Shown here: positions 10,257-21,500 of the stretch, piece by piece
How positions within the stretch are numbered: the stretch's first letter is position 1
How the letters are laid out: every line of letters starts with the position of its first letter
Assembly: GCA_030063045.1 (NCBI GenBank)
Contig: JAQSEB010000098.1
Span: 992,001 to 1,056,000, forward strand
DNA: 64,000 nt
Reading direction: 5' to 3'
Origin: Pratylenchus scribneri
Taxonomy: Eukaryota > Nematoda > Chromadorea > Rhabditida > Pratylenchidae
The notes under the pieces: generated by a model
Told to the model about the DNA's origin: nothing
Seen by the model: only the letters and a program-made list of their open reading frames with translations
Database searches by the model: none
Translations under genes and position numbers: made by a program

Positions 10257-13200
10257 GGACCGGCGAAAATGCTAAAATAATTTATTTATTTATTTTCGAG
10301 AAATAAATGTTCCAAAATGTTCGAATGGAAATTGGGGAATCAAATGGGGAAACCACTTTTGAAAATGGCAGTCGGCGGGAAAAAGAAGAAGGCAAAAAAA
10401 AGGGAAGGCGGCAAAAAGGCGGGGAAATGGGCAGTGGCAAATTAATTTTCTTATTGGACTATTTCGAAGTTATGGGTTGGGGGGGGGGGGGAGGAGGGTG
10501 GCCTGCTCCTGCTGATGAAGGCCAGATCAACCCCACTTTTTGGGGGAAAGGACCGGTTTTTATTGGGGGAAATTGAGAAGAATATTTTGAGGGGGAAAGA
10601 ATCCCACTTCCAAAGGCCAACATCAGAGGAGCCAAAGAATGGCCCAACAACCCAAAAAAAGTGATTGGCTTTGCATCACAATGATAAATGATCAAAAATA
10701 AATAATAATTTATTTTTATTTTGTGCCGAAAACATTGTGGAGAGAAAATGGGGAATATTGCCTGCAGCCAGTTGCGCAATGCCGCCTCAAAGTGGGCCGA
10801 CCGATCCAAAAATAGAAGAAGGCCGTAGGCAATGGAGGAGAATGGGAGGATGGACACTTGAAGGTGGATTGGATGAGATTTGGATGGAGGAGGGGGGGGA
10901 AGGGGAGAAGCAGTCCGGCCGACCGGCTGCCAGAAAAACGAAAAAGAAGCATTCATTCAAAGGTATATGGGGGAAAGGAGGGATTGTTGCCGTTAGTTGC
11001 GCGAATATTCCTCCCTCCCTTTGGGCGATTGCGCGATTTTGGGATGATTTGGGAAAGGGGAATGGGGGAATTGTTGTGGATTGTTTGTGCTTGAGTGGGG
11101 GGGGGGGGGGGGGGAGGGACATTCATTGTCTTTCTCCCTCAAATTACGTGATTCTTTTCTTTGCTTTTTCCTCAGCTTTTGCCCGCTGGCAATTTAGGCC
11201 CAAATGGAAATAAATGGACGATTGGGGGAAATTATATTTGAATGAAGTGATGGAAGAGGGAAATTTGGTTAAGGAAAATGAAAAATGGCCAACTTTTAAA
11301 GGGGAAAATGACCCTCAAATTTGGAGTTTAAAAACCCAAATTTGGATCTGTTTTTGATGGTCTGATCTGCAAAAATATCAAATCAAATCAAATTGAATGA
11401 ATCAGCCAAAATTCGGCAAATTAATGTTTTGGCTAAAATGGAAAAGGCCAAAATCCAATCTTATTCACTTTTTCCAAGTCTGTTGAGGATTCCCTCATCA
11501 GAGCCAAGTCCCCAAAGTGCTTTTCTGGCGAAATGAGCCAATTAAGTGAATGCGGTGAGCGCACTAAAATTGCAAGTTGGAGGAATTGGAGGAAGGGGGA
11601 ATGATCGACGGTGGGTTATGGACTTGTGGGAGAAATGATGAGTGGGTTGGGTTGGGGGATTGGCTGATTGGCTGATTGGCGGTGAAGAATAAAGTAAGTC
11701 CCAACTTCCAATAAGCGAATTAAGCCAATTTTTGGGCAAGGCAACAATCTTTGCCCAGCAATCAGCCGTAGATGTTCCAATGTAAATGTACGAAAAAAAT
11801 TCGAAGAGGAATCTCCGTGCAAAATTTGATGATCCAAAAAAGGAGATCTGCCATATTTTTCTTTGCAAAATGTTTTAGGGAAAATAAACTGCAAAAAATG
11901 GGGAGGGGAGGAGGAATTCAGCTGAACTTGGACCAGTTTTTGCCTGAAAAATGCAAAAAAGAATTTCACCCCACCCGTCGAAAGGGAAAGGAAGAAAAAA
12001 ATAAGGGATGGAGGAAGGACATTTTGGAATGAACTCTTTTTTTTTTGATCGAGCACAAGATCAATGCTGCGCATTTGGGGTGATTTGGGACTTTGGTGGG
12101 TTGTCGTCATCGAAGGGAAGGCGAATAAATTGTCACTTTGGAGGAGAATATAAAAATGAAATGACTAACGTGGATCTTTGATCATTTGCCTTCCTCAATT
12201 AAACCACAAAATTCATTGTAGTCCACATTCTTTTCACAAGGTCCCAAAATGCGCAATTAGAAGGGGGACACGTGTTGAAAAAAGGGAAAAATGATTGGAA
12301 TTGAATGAAAATGAATGGATGAAGTCTGATTAAATTGAGGGAAAACCCCGCGCAAAATTATTTAATAGTAATGGCCTAGGAGGGTGGAAGGATGTCCCAA
12401 TGGAAGGAGTGGTTGAATGAGTAAAAATGAATGGAGGAATAAAAAACAAAAAACAAATAAAATTACCGGCGGCTCTTTGACGGCGAAATTGCCGATCGGC
12501 GGTCGGTGGACAATCAAAGACAACAAAACGATGGGGGAAGAAGATGGTCAAACGAGTTTAGAGACCGGCTGGGAATAAATGAGGGGGGATGGACAACTAA
12601 AACAAAAACGGATCAACGGAGAAAAGTGCACATTTTTGGTGGGGTTTGGCACAAAATTGAATGAAAGAATTGAAAGGCGAAGAAAAGAAAAGCAGGCAAA
12701 AAAGGTCAATCAACGGATTTTACGACCGATTTGGGTCAATCCGTAGACAATGCCCTTTTCCTTCCGCCAAAATGAATGAATGAATGAATGGGATGGACGG
12801 ATTTTTGGCTGGTTGCTGAAATGAAATTCGCTGGAGGGAAAGGAGGAGGCAATTAGCTGGTTGAATATAGGGGATTGAGGGTTTTGGGGGAAGGGATGAT
12901 CAACGCCTGCTCAACAAGTTGGGCCGAAAAAAAAACACACACAGAGGAGGGAGAATGGACGGAAATGCAGGGAAAGCATTGAAAGGGGAACCGGTCTGTG
13001 AAGGAAGAAAATTGCCCCGATTGAAGATGACCCACGGGGATTTATGGGCGATGATCAGCGGCGGGAATGGATATGGTGGGGGAGAAGGCATGGATTTGAT
13101 TGGAATGAATCGAAGAATCGAGATTGAATGAACGGCGGGTGGGAATTGTTCCCTTTTTTGACAGATATTTTTGATTGTTTCATTGGATGGATTCGGGTTT

Positions 13201-13410
13201 TGTAAATAAATATTACCACAATTAATCACGCAAAAATAGTAAAAACATCTTCCCCAATTTTTTATTATTCCGCATTTTGTTGTTTTTATTATTTTTTGCG
13301 AAAATTACAATAAAAGAAAAGACAGGGAGAAAGGAAAAAGAAGAGCCGAGATTTATTGGGCGGCTCTATCAAAAAATGATGGTTTTGAAAGAAATGTTTT
13401 TGATCAATTT
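10257..13410. other. Gene-poor, purine-rich region upstream of the Pax gene
   Basis: The plus strand is strongly purine-biased, so long open frames arise from composition alone. Candidate minus-strand exons, such as 10760-10960 (ending ALRNWLQ before cag|gcaata) and about 12480-12551 (ending before gtaatttt), may be 5' exons of the Pax gene, but I could not verify phase or homology. Long G runs lie at about 10479-10491 and 11095-11114. Confidence 0.4.
11095..11114 (+). repeat. Poly-G tract
   Basis: An uninterrupted run of G within gagtgggg...aggg. A shorter one lies at about 10479-10491 and another at about 53403-53419. A C run lies at about 40037-40049. Such runs stand out in an otherwise AT-rich sequence. 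Confidence 0.85.
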
Positions 13411-15295
13411 TTATTCATCCAATTTCTTCTTTTTATTTTCCATCAAATCGGGCATTGCCTCTCCCCGGGTTTCTGGCAAAAATGTTGCCCCTCCAATCAA
13501 AGAAAGTATAATTAGGCCGAGAGTAACGGCCAATGCAGTGCCAGGCCATGCCGAATGATTGAGGGCAACCTAAATGACAATTTTAATATTCATTCATTTT
13601 TGCTTGCCAATTGTGGAGCCAATGCGCCACCAATTCGTTCGACCACCCCAAAAGTGCCAACGGCCATTGCCCTCATTGGGGTTGGGAAAAGTTCAACGGA
13701 ATATTGTTTGTAAATTGTGAAAAAAATTGAGGAATTGACGATGCCACCAAAAAGGGCGAAAACAGTACGGGCAATGCCAAAAGGTGAAGAGGAGGGAGAG
13801 GAGGGTGAAATGAAAAGAAGTGCCAAGACTGAGAAAAAGCAGAAAGCCGAAATTGCTGAAAATAAATAAAAAAAATTAGGGGATTAATTTTTGGGATTGG
13901 AACATTGGGAGCCAAGGAAGAAGAAACGTCTGCCAAACCATTGGCTTTTGGTGTCAAGAAGGACAACAAAAAATGGCACCCAAATGCGTAAAAGGCCATA
14001 AAGGGCGACATTGAGGAATGGATTGCCGGAAAGAACCTTCAAAATTAGTTAATTAAGGCAATTATATTATTGTTTGAATTGTACCTGAACATCGAAAATG
14101 ATAACGGAAACGGCCATTTCCACGGTTAATGCCGACAAAATCATCACAAATGAATATGAGGCCAATTTGGAATTGGCAAATAAATGCCAAACCGAATAGA
14201 TTCTGAATATTGATTGACATTATTCACTCAAAATTGTGCCTAAAACCAACTTTTGTTTCCCTCCAACTCCATCCTCATCATTGTTCGTTTCAATTTGGGC
14301 CAAATCATCGGCACTGAATTGGACTTTGCATCCATTAAATCGGCCAATTGCATTCAATTCTGTCGCTGCCTTTTCCAATTTTCCTCTTTGAATCAACCAA
14401 CGTGGCGATTCACGCCAAAAGAAAATGAGCAAAGTAGCCGGAAGGCAAATTGTGTTCAAAGTTATCAAATAAAGGCGCCATTTTGCCGTCAAAAATGCCA
14501 ACAAAGCGGCCAGCTGAAAACATAAAAAAATGGCAAAATAAGCTAATTGAATAATTGCCTGAAATGCGATGCTCCATTGGAAGGCGAATGTTTGCACAAT
14601 TCGATATTTTGGGCCAACACATTCGGATGCCAACGTCATGGAAGCATCCACCAATGCCCCATAGGCTAATCCCATTCCGAACATTGCCAATGCCAAAAAA
14701 TGCCAATCCGGCGCCAATCCCCCACCAATTCCGGACATTGTCATGCAAATTGCCCCAAATGAAGTAATCCATCGCCTTTGAATATTCCACTTTTTGTCCC
14801 TCCAACCATCCCCTTTTGCCCACCTTCCAACAATGTCGGCCAAATGACCTCCTAAAATGGCACCAATCGCCGATCCAATTGCTTGCAGAGTTTGCATATG
14901 ATGTGGCAAATGGGAAGAAGGACACACAAAATTGGGTTCAATGTAAAGACTTTGGAATTGGATGGACCCTGGGGGCCATGTCCCATTCCCTTGATGAGGG
15001 CAATTCTTCTCAATTCGAAGACAAATATCCGATTCAGCCTTTTGAACAATGGATTAAAAGGCTACAAAAAGATATGCTTCACCTCCATTTTGGCAATGTC
15101 GCCGTCGGCACAATTTGGCCGGAGAGTGGCAAATGAGAGGAAAATATAATTGCCGGCGGAATTGAACATTGCATATTGGATTGAGAGGAGCATAAACAAT
15201 TGATATGGCCCATATTGGCGGATATGGCCAAAAAGTTGGTCGAATTGGAGAATTCGATTGGAGGAAATGGAGGAGGAAGAATCGTCCTGACCCAT
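13411..15295 (-). CDS. SLC22-like major facilitator transporter (organic ion transporter type)
   Basis: Plasma-membrane transporter for organic cations or anions; the substrate cannot be read from sequence. Eight exons (15295-15083, 15038-14824, 14775-14559, 14513-14251, 14202-14085, 14036-13904, 13855-13608, 13569-13411) join in phase to 521 residues, close to the family's ~550. After helix 1 comes the large Cys-containing extracellular loop. Then follow GGHLADIVGRRW (the A-motif between helices 2 and 3), ESPRWLIQRGKLEKA after helix 6, VELFPTPMRAMAVG, RIGGALAPQL and FLPETRGEAMPDLME at the end, all SLC22 hallmarks. The introns 14558-14514 (45 nt, stop-free) and 13607-13570 (38 nt) begin with GC. 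Removing them restores AFQ-LAALL and APQL-VALNH continuity. The neighbouring secreted-protein gene on the same strand ends 560 bp upstream. Confidence 0.92.
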
Positions 15296-15855
15296 TTTTG
15301 AAAAAATGGAAATGATGAATGAAGGGCGGAAGGAAGATGATTATTTGTGGATGGAAAATGGAAAGGGGGAAATTGGCCCAATTCAAAATTGAAGATGCTG
15401 CCGGCAGCAAAGAACAACGGGAATTTAGAACAATTTTTTGCAAAATTGTGGCCAACAAATTGGAACAATTTATTTGGCCACCATTCAACATTGGGACTTG
15501 ACCCAATTTATATGTCCCACCGGTTGGTTCCCGCTGTTCTATTCTTCTTCTTCTTATGGCAAATCGCATCAACAACAAATTGCGCGGAAGGAATAAAAAA
15601 AGGGGGAATTGGACAATAAAAACGGAACAACAATGACAAAAGAGGGGTAGGGTGTTCTTGATTAAAAATTCATTTTTTTTTCTAGTCATTGGATTTACTT
15701 GAATCGATTAAATAAAATAAATTGTTTGTGCATTTTTTGGGGTTCATTTGGGAACAAAAAATTGGGAAAAAGAGGATAAGTGGATTTATTTAATGTTTGT
15801 ATTTTTGTTGTAAAAAAGCCCGCATTCAATCATCAATTCCAATTAAATTTGCCAA
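15296..15855. other. Spacer between the transporter and secreted-protein gene A
   Basis: About 560 bp, presumably 3' UTR of the secreted-protein gene and promoter of the transporter, both on the minus strand. I see no gene or clear motif. Confidence 0.5.
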
Positions 15856-16903
15856 TCATTGGCCAATGCTTTTCACTGTTGCATAAATCCAATGGCATCT
15901 ATGAGGGAATATCAATCCAATTAATGACTCTTTAATTTGAATTAACCCAATCATTCCCTGTTTTCCCTGATGCAATGCATCATTCAATTCTTTGATGGAC
16001 ATTTTATTTATTGGCCTATCAAAAATGCGTGCCGCAATAACCAATGGAATTTCCTGGAAAAAAACATTCATTGTTCCATTCCACTAATTAATATTTACCC
16101 CTCCTGAACGGGCTCTGCTGCTCACAAAAATGTCCCAAAGTTGTTCGGCTCTACTCGAATTCTGCACAAATTTAAATAAAATAAATTATTGTGAATTATT
16201 TTGGTTATGCCTGATCCAGGAAAGGAAGCAATTCCTCTTTGCTTGGCAAACAAACTCTCAATGCCAAATCATCATAAGTGCCCGCCGGCAATCCTTCTGC
16301 CGTGCATTCCGCCGGTTTATCCCCTTTGAATATTTGGATGAAATTGCGCAATGAGCCGCCTTTTTGTTGGCAAATATCGCAATGAACACTGAATGATGAA
16401 TATATTTTTGCGAAGGATGGAAAATGGAATGGACCATGAGCCAATTCCGCCACAATTTTCCTTATCCGGATTCACACATCGTTCCGGCTTTCCGTGAATG
16501 CCAATCCGTGTTTCCACATGCACATAATATTTCTTGGACCCATCCAATCCAGGTGGAAATACCTTTTTAAGGGAGGCCATCATTTTCGCCTTCAAGGCAC
16601 ATAAATTTTACCTCGACTTTTCCGCCACTCATATGGAAACATTTATGCCCTTCTTGGTCCTTTTCCTCTTTGAAATTAACACCCGTTGATTTGTAGCTGG
16701 GAAATTTGATGCGCAATTGGTCCTTGTTTGGGCCTAACAAAACATTTGATTAAAATGGAATTATTGGTGAATTCATTCAAATTGAACGGACCGGAGGCGG
16801 GTGAACAAGGAAAATGCCGTTCAATCTTGACCGCAATGTCATTCACCGCATTTGAACCCGTCAAACAGCAGCCAGAAATGATGGATGCGAACAACAAAAT
16901 CAT
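15856..16903 (-). CDS. Secreted cysteine-rich protein A of an unrecognised family
   Basis: Six exons (16903-16734, 16696-16612, 16562-16435, 16388-16211, 16161-16099, 16053-15856) give 273 residues. The Met at 16903 starts a good signal peptide (MILLFASIISGCCLTGSNAV). Upstream Mets in frame would add a basic leader that spoils it. The mature protein carries CGGIGSCVHCDICQ, then DKPAECTAEGLPAGTYDDL and LRVCLPSKEELL, and a C-terminal part starting ARIFDRPINKMS. The divergent gene at 18455 encodes the same layout with the same exon boundaries, so this is a paralogue pair. Introns 16733-16697 (37 nt) and 16210-16162 start with GC; only these joins keep the frame and the alignment. I do not recognise the family. 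Secretion and Cys pairs suggest an extracellular binding or effector-like protein, but that is inference. Confidence 0.8.
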
Positions 16904-18454
16904 TGTGGGCAGTTGCCGCTGTGGTCGTCGTCGATTTTGTTGTTGTTTCCACGATCCGCCGAACAGCAACAGCTGCGGCTGCATTCTGCGTGTTTTGACG
17001 GAGATGGAGGGGCCGGAGGGAGAAGAGGAAGAACAGAAGATGGAAGAGGAGGAGGAGGTGGAGGATTTGCGGCTTCTGATGAGGTGGACGGTGGTTGGAC
17101 GGCGATGGATTTGCATTCACTTCTGAAGATGGATTGGGGAATGTTGAGGAAATGGGCAGGGAGGATTCGGATTCGGAGGGGGGAAGGTGGATGGATTGAA
17201 TGGAAATGCGCGAAAAAGGGGGTGGCGGATTTGGATGGATTCGACGGGGATTTGAGGTGAATTGAATGGATGGATTGATCAACAACCGCCGCCGGGGAAA
17301 AGCGGACAAATTGTTGAAAAGAGTGAAGGAAGTCGATTGATGGGAATAAATAATTGTAGAGGAGAAAGTGAAGAATGATTGAAGGAGGAAAGTGTTGCGC
17401 CAAATACACAAAACAGCATAAAATGGGAAGAAGTTTTGGATTGGTTTTGGGCGAAAGGCGCAAACTTTGACGATGACGATTGTGTTGTGAGGGGAAAAGG
17501 GGGGGGGTGGGAGGACCACAACTCGCCGACCTGCTGCTGCCAGCCGGTGAGCGACCCTTCGAACGAAAATGTGGGCAGAAAATTGGGAAGAGAAGATGAA
17601 GAAGAATAAGAGGGGCTGGCCGAAAAATTAATTGGCGCCAGCCGAAAATGTCGACTCGAAGAAGGCCTCCTTCACCTTACATTATTGCATCGACGTGATT
17701 GACGTGATATCGACCGGCCGACCAATCGACCGACCGGACCAAATACGCAGAATTCCTTTACCCCATCTTTTTCCCCTCTCTTTTTTGAACTCTGTTTTGA
17801 GGTTTTTCTTCCACGAAATCTTCCTCTGATTTTTGAATCTTATCTCTCAAAAGCCGGCAAATTGTTGGTCGATTTGTGTATCAAATTGTAAATATAAATG
17901 TTCATAAATAATTTAAAGATCATTCACATAAATTTGCGCAATGAGGAATAAATGACCCATTGTCTTTTCCATCGTTTTTTCCATTGTTCTTTGCATTTTT
18001 ATTACTTTAAATTATTTTATTATGATTTAAAAGGAATCTGCCGACCTTCAAATATTTCTTTAACAAATTAATAAAAGGAAGTAAAAAAGAGGGGAAATAT
18101 TGTGAATTCGAATTCGTTAAATTGGTTACAATTTAATTTATACAATAAAATTGAATTGATAGATTAATTTATATGATTGATGGCATAAAATTGGTGGAAT
18201 TAAATTAAAAAAAAATAAATTGTGGGTGGATTTGTGCATTGGTTTGGATTAGATTGGATTTTGATGGCTTTTCCTCCTTCCCACAGCCACTTTTTCGCCT
18301 TCAACCGGTTTCTATCCCCTAAAGGGGGATCATCTCTTCCGTCAATCGTGGAACTTCTTCTCCTTTTGCTGCACATTTGATTGGTTGCCCAATTTGTTTT
18401 GTGTTGAATTGTTCCTCCAATTGTGATCATCCATTGCCATTTTCCCCCATTGAA
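16904..18454. other. Shared promoter region between the divergent secreted-protein genes
   Basis: About 1.55 kb. The half near gene A is purine-rich on the plus strand, with a G run near 17500. The middle has repeated cgaccg motifs (around 17700-17745), and the half near gene B is AT-rich. Divergent paralogues could share regulation from here. No gene is supported. Confidence 0.45.
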
Positions 18455-19668
18455 ATGCGCCAACAATTCCACATTTATTTATTTCCAATTTTGTTGGTGC
18501 CAATTTCCATTTGTTTTGGCCTCAAAATTGACAATGAGGATTTTGAGCTGAATTTGCAGCTGATAAAACATCAACCTTGCTCATTCAAAGTGGACAAAAG
18601 CAAATGGGAAAGGAAAATGGAATTTGAGTCCGGCACAGATCAAGAGGGCCCAAAATTGGTGCCAAGGCCGAATTCAACAAATGTACGGAAATAATAAATT
18701 AAAAACAATGAATTGGATGGAATATTTTCAGTGCTATTCGATTGGAGGAAAAGTGACCGTGTTCAGTGAATTCAAAGGGGAATTCAGCATTTATTTGGAG
18801 TTGCGCAGTTCGGCGAACAAAAAAGTAGGCCGAAAAAGAAATATTAATTAAAATATTGAGGGAAACTTCACAGCAAGTTCCTGAATCGTGCAATAATCGC
18901 CGGGAAGATGGATGCGGCGGTTTTGGCTCCTGGTTTTGAATTGAATGGGAATTTTCATATTCAATGACATTTACAGCCTTTATTGTGATGCCTGCCAAAC
19001 TTTGGAAACAAATAAAGGCCTCAAAGCCGAACTTTTGTTGGATGGAAAGCCAATAAATTGTGGCGAAGGCCTTAAACCAGGCTCCTATGAAAATTTGGAG
19101 TTGGCATTTTGCATGCCAAATGCCGATGAAATGCTTAAAAACCAGGGATTAACCAGGGAAACATTCAAAAATCTCATCCAATCCGAGGTAAAAATAAAAG
19201 GGATTTCCATGGGGAAAATGATATTTTGATTTGAAGGATGGAACGAATTTGCGATCATTGGGCATTTTTGCAACAATTTACATTTTTGATAGGTCTTTTG
19301 GGAAAATATATTTTTAAAATATTGGGAAAAACTTTAGGGATGTGCGGAAATTGGTTCAAACCCAACAAAAAGTCGAAGCAGTTTACCGGAAGTCGAAGAA
19401 AACATTGTTTCGGGATGAACCATTACCTCCGGATGTGTTTGTCTATTTGTCAAAATTTCATTTTTTTATGCCATTTAATTTAGCTATTGGTCATTGCCAT
19501 TCAACAGTCTTATCAAGGAGCAAAGAGCATTTGTTGCCTGCCATAAAATTTATGGAAATGTTCAAATCCGAATTCCCTAAAAGGAGTGAATTTTTCGAAA
19601 ACTGTATTATTTGGAGACATCTCGATTTGTTTAAATTTAATTTGGCAAAATGTTGTAAAATTGGCTAA
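18455..19668 (+). CDS. Secreted cysteine-rich protein B, paralogue of A
   Basis: Six exons (18455-18682, 18732-18824, 18874-18932, 18977-19187, 19237-19292, 19338-19668) give 325 residues. The N-terminus MRQQFHIYLFPILLVPISIC is a signal peptide. It aligns with protein A segment by segment: DQEGPK with DQEGHK, IGGKVTVF with SGGKVEVF, CGGFGSCLYCDACQ with CGGIGSCVHCDICQ, DGKPINCGEGLKPGSYENLE with its counterpart, LAFCMP with LRVCLP, and IYIFDRDVRKL with ARIFDRPINKM. Boundaries of the shared introns coincide. The C-terminal region after FDRD is about 60 residues longer than in A and more basic. All five introns here are GT-AG, unlike those in A. Function is unknown. Confidence 0.8.
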
Positions 19669-19939
19669 AAAATGAAAAAAACAAAACAGACGGACGCCGA
19701 TGCGCGCGCGCATGCGGACCGAACGCGTACGAGACGAAGCGAGGACATTAAAATGGAATTAATTAAAAAATGAGGTACCTATTTAAGTATGCATTTCAAT
19801 TAACTTGTTAAATTAGAAAAATGTGTTTTCGATTAACTAAGAAACATTTCTTTTTGATTAAATAGAAAATGGGTTTTATTTTATGCTAATTAACTTAAGT
19901 TTTAGATAAAATAATTAAAAGAGATTTGAAATATCAATT
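19669..19939. other. Short spacer with a GC-rich palindromic patch
   Basis: Positions about 19685-19740 hold cggacgccgatgcgcgcgcg and catgcggaccgaacgcgtac, a GC- and CpG-rich island in AT-rich DNA between gene B and Pin1. It contains self-complementary gcgcgcgc. No product is inferred. Confidence 0.5.
19813..19850 (-). repeat. Solo copy of the 25-bp satellite unit
   Basis: aaaatgtgttttcgattaac followed by taagaaac is the reverse complement of the unit that fills the intron at 22.7-24.2 kb. It is followed by two weaker matches (tttttgattaaatagaaaat and a copy near 19880). It lies about 90 bp upstream of the Pin1 start. Confidence 0.8.
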
Positions 19940-20570
19940 ATGGAATCGACAAATGAGCAAAGTGGGGAAAGAAAGCGAAAGAATTCTGATGAAAATCCAC
20001 TGCCAAAAGGATGGGAAAAGCGTTTGAGCCGTTCTTCAGGTTTGGATTTCATATTTTTTTCAAAATTAAATTCTTTTAATTTAGGCCGTGAATTTTATTT
20101 CAATGTGCTCAACCACAAAAGCCAATGGGATCGTCCAACCAAAGATGCCGAAGAAATCGCCAAGCAACCATCCAAGGTTCAATGCTTCCACATTTTAGTG
20201 AAACATGAGGGATCGAGAAACCCAAAATCCTGGAGAAGCGACAAAATCACGCGCTCAAAAGACGATGCCAGAAAAACATTGGAGGGTAAATAACCAAAAA
20301 AAGGAATTGGATATTTATAATTTAACTAATTCAGAGTATCGGGACACTTTACTGAAGCTTGATGAGGCAGAACGCTTTTCTCGATTCAAGAAAATTGCAA
20401 AGGAATACAGCGATTGCAGCTCGGCAAAAAGAGGCGGCGATTTGGGACCATTTGGGAAGGGCCAAATGCAGAAACCATTCGAGGATGCGTCATTTGCACT
20501 TAAAATAGGCGAAATGTCCGACATTGTTGATTCGGACTCTGGATTACATTTGATTTATCGAAGTGCTTGA
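19940..20570 (+). CDS. pinn-1: Peptidyl-prolyl cis-trans isomerase Pin1 (WW + parvulin)
   Basis: Isomerizes phospho-Ser/Thr-Pro bonds, mainly in the nucleus. Exons 19940-20039, 20085-20285 and 20335-20570 give 178 residues. A WW domain lies at about 21-54 ([20 protein letters not shown], then SQWDRP, with both Trp and the closing Pro). The parvulin domain follows: [20 protein letters not shown] (substrate-facing His and the basic loop), [16 protein letters not shown] with the active-site Cys, [14 protein letters not shown], and [12 protein letters not shown] at the C-terminus. The N-terminal ~20 residues are polar and charged. Length is near the usual ~165. The symbol follows the nematode orthologue. 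A diverged copy of its 3' end lies about 700 bp downstream. Confidence 0.96.
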
Positions 20571-21254
20571 TTTATTTTTTTTCGATAAAATTTTGCATTA
20601 AATGTTTGAATAAATCAATTTAAATTGTATTAATTTAATAAAAATTTCTCTCATTTTCTTTGCCATCCAACCTTTTATTCATAAACAAAAGATGGAGAAT
20701 TTTCCATTCTACAAAATGATATCAAAATTACCAAAAAAGCTTGGGAATGAAGGAGTTATCATTTCACAAAAATGCAGGCCCATAAATAGCCCTAAAGGAA
20801 GGATCACTGCAGTGGCTGTGAAGGAGAGAAGGAAAGAGCCCTTTTCCATCAAACCAAATGAGTCTAAAAGAGAGAATACGATATTCCTTTCAATCAAATC
20901 GAGGGAAAAAATTTTCCCTTCTTTAGAAGAAAAGAGCCTCTTTTTATCAAATGAGGAGAAGTGACAGGTGAGGGTAAGGTTTTCTATACAGTACCCTTTC
21001 TTTTGAATCTCTGCATAAATTAATCATACTCATTCATAAATCATAATTTCTTTCAATCTCAATCTTTTTTGATGATCCCTTTTTAAAGCGGTGATCCCAT
21101 TTTCTTTCTGATAAATTAATATATTTCATAAATTTAAAAATATGTATAGGTATATTATTATGATTTAAAAGGCACTTGAATTTTTGTCAGTCATTGTTCA
21201 AAATAACAAAATTCTCACAAATTTATTTGGACTCTATTTCTAGAGTATTTTGAA
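20571..21254. other. Spacer downstream of Pin1
   Basis: AT-rich. A 90-codon open frame (20692-20964) has Lys/Ser/Glu-rich composition and no recognisable feature. AATAAA-like signals near 20600 and 20635 may end the Pin1 transcript. Confidence 0.45.
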
Positions 21255-21440
21255 GTAACTCTGAATTATATTTGATTTATCGAAATGCTTGATTTATATT
21301 TCTATTTTTCGATAAAATTTCACAATAAATGTTTGAATTAAATCAATTAAATTTTCATTCATTTTATTTAAAAGAGGTTTCTTTCATTTTTCTTTGCCAT
21401 TTTTATTAATCCATTTATCCACAAACAATTCTGCCACCAC
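21255..21440 (+). pseudogene. Duplicated fragment of the Pin1 3' end
   Basis: ctctgaattatatttgattt then atcgaaatgcttgattta mirrors the Pin1 terminal codons and 3' UTR at about 20536-20690 (ctctggattacatttgattt, atcgaagtgcttgattta). The match continues through ttttcgataaaat, aatgtttgaa and tttctttgccat. Only the last dozen codons and the UTR are present, so it cannot be functional. Confidence 0.75.
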
Positions 21441-21500
21441 TGGCTTTCGCTGTAAATGGCGCACAACACGATTGGGCCTTTAAATTCACTATTATTTTGT

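Noticed and set aside
10459..10956. Minus-strand frame as a separate Pro-rich protein
   Set aside because: It crosses a poly-C run and a likely intron. At most a part may be a 5' exon of the Pax gene, and that was not verified.
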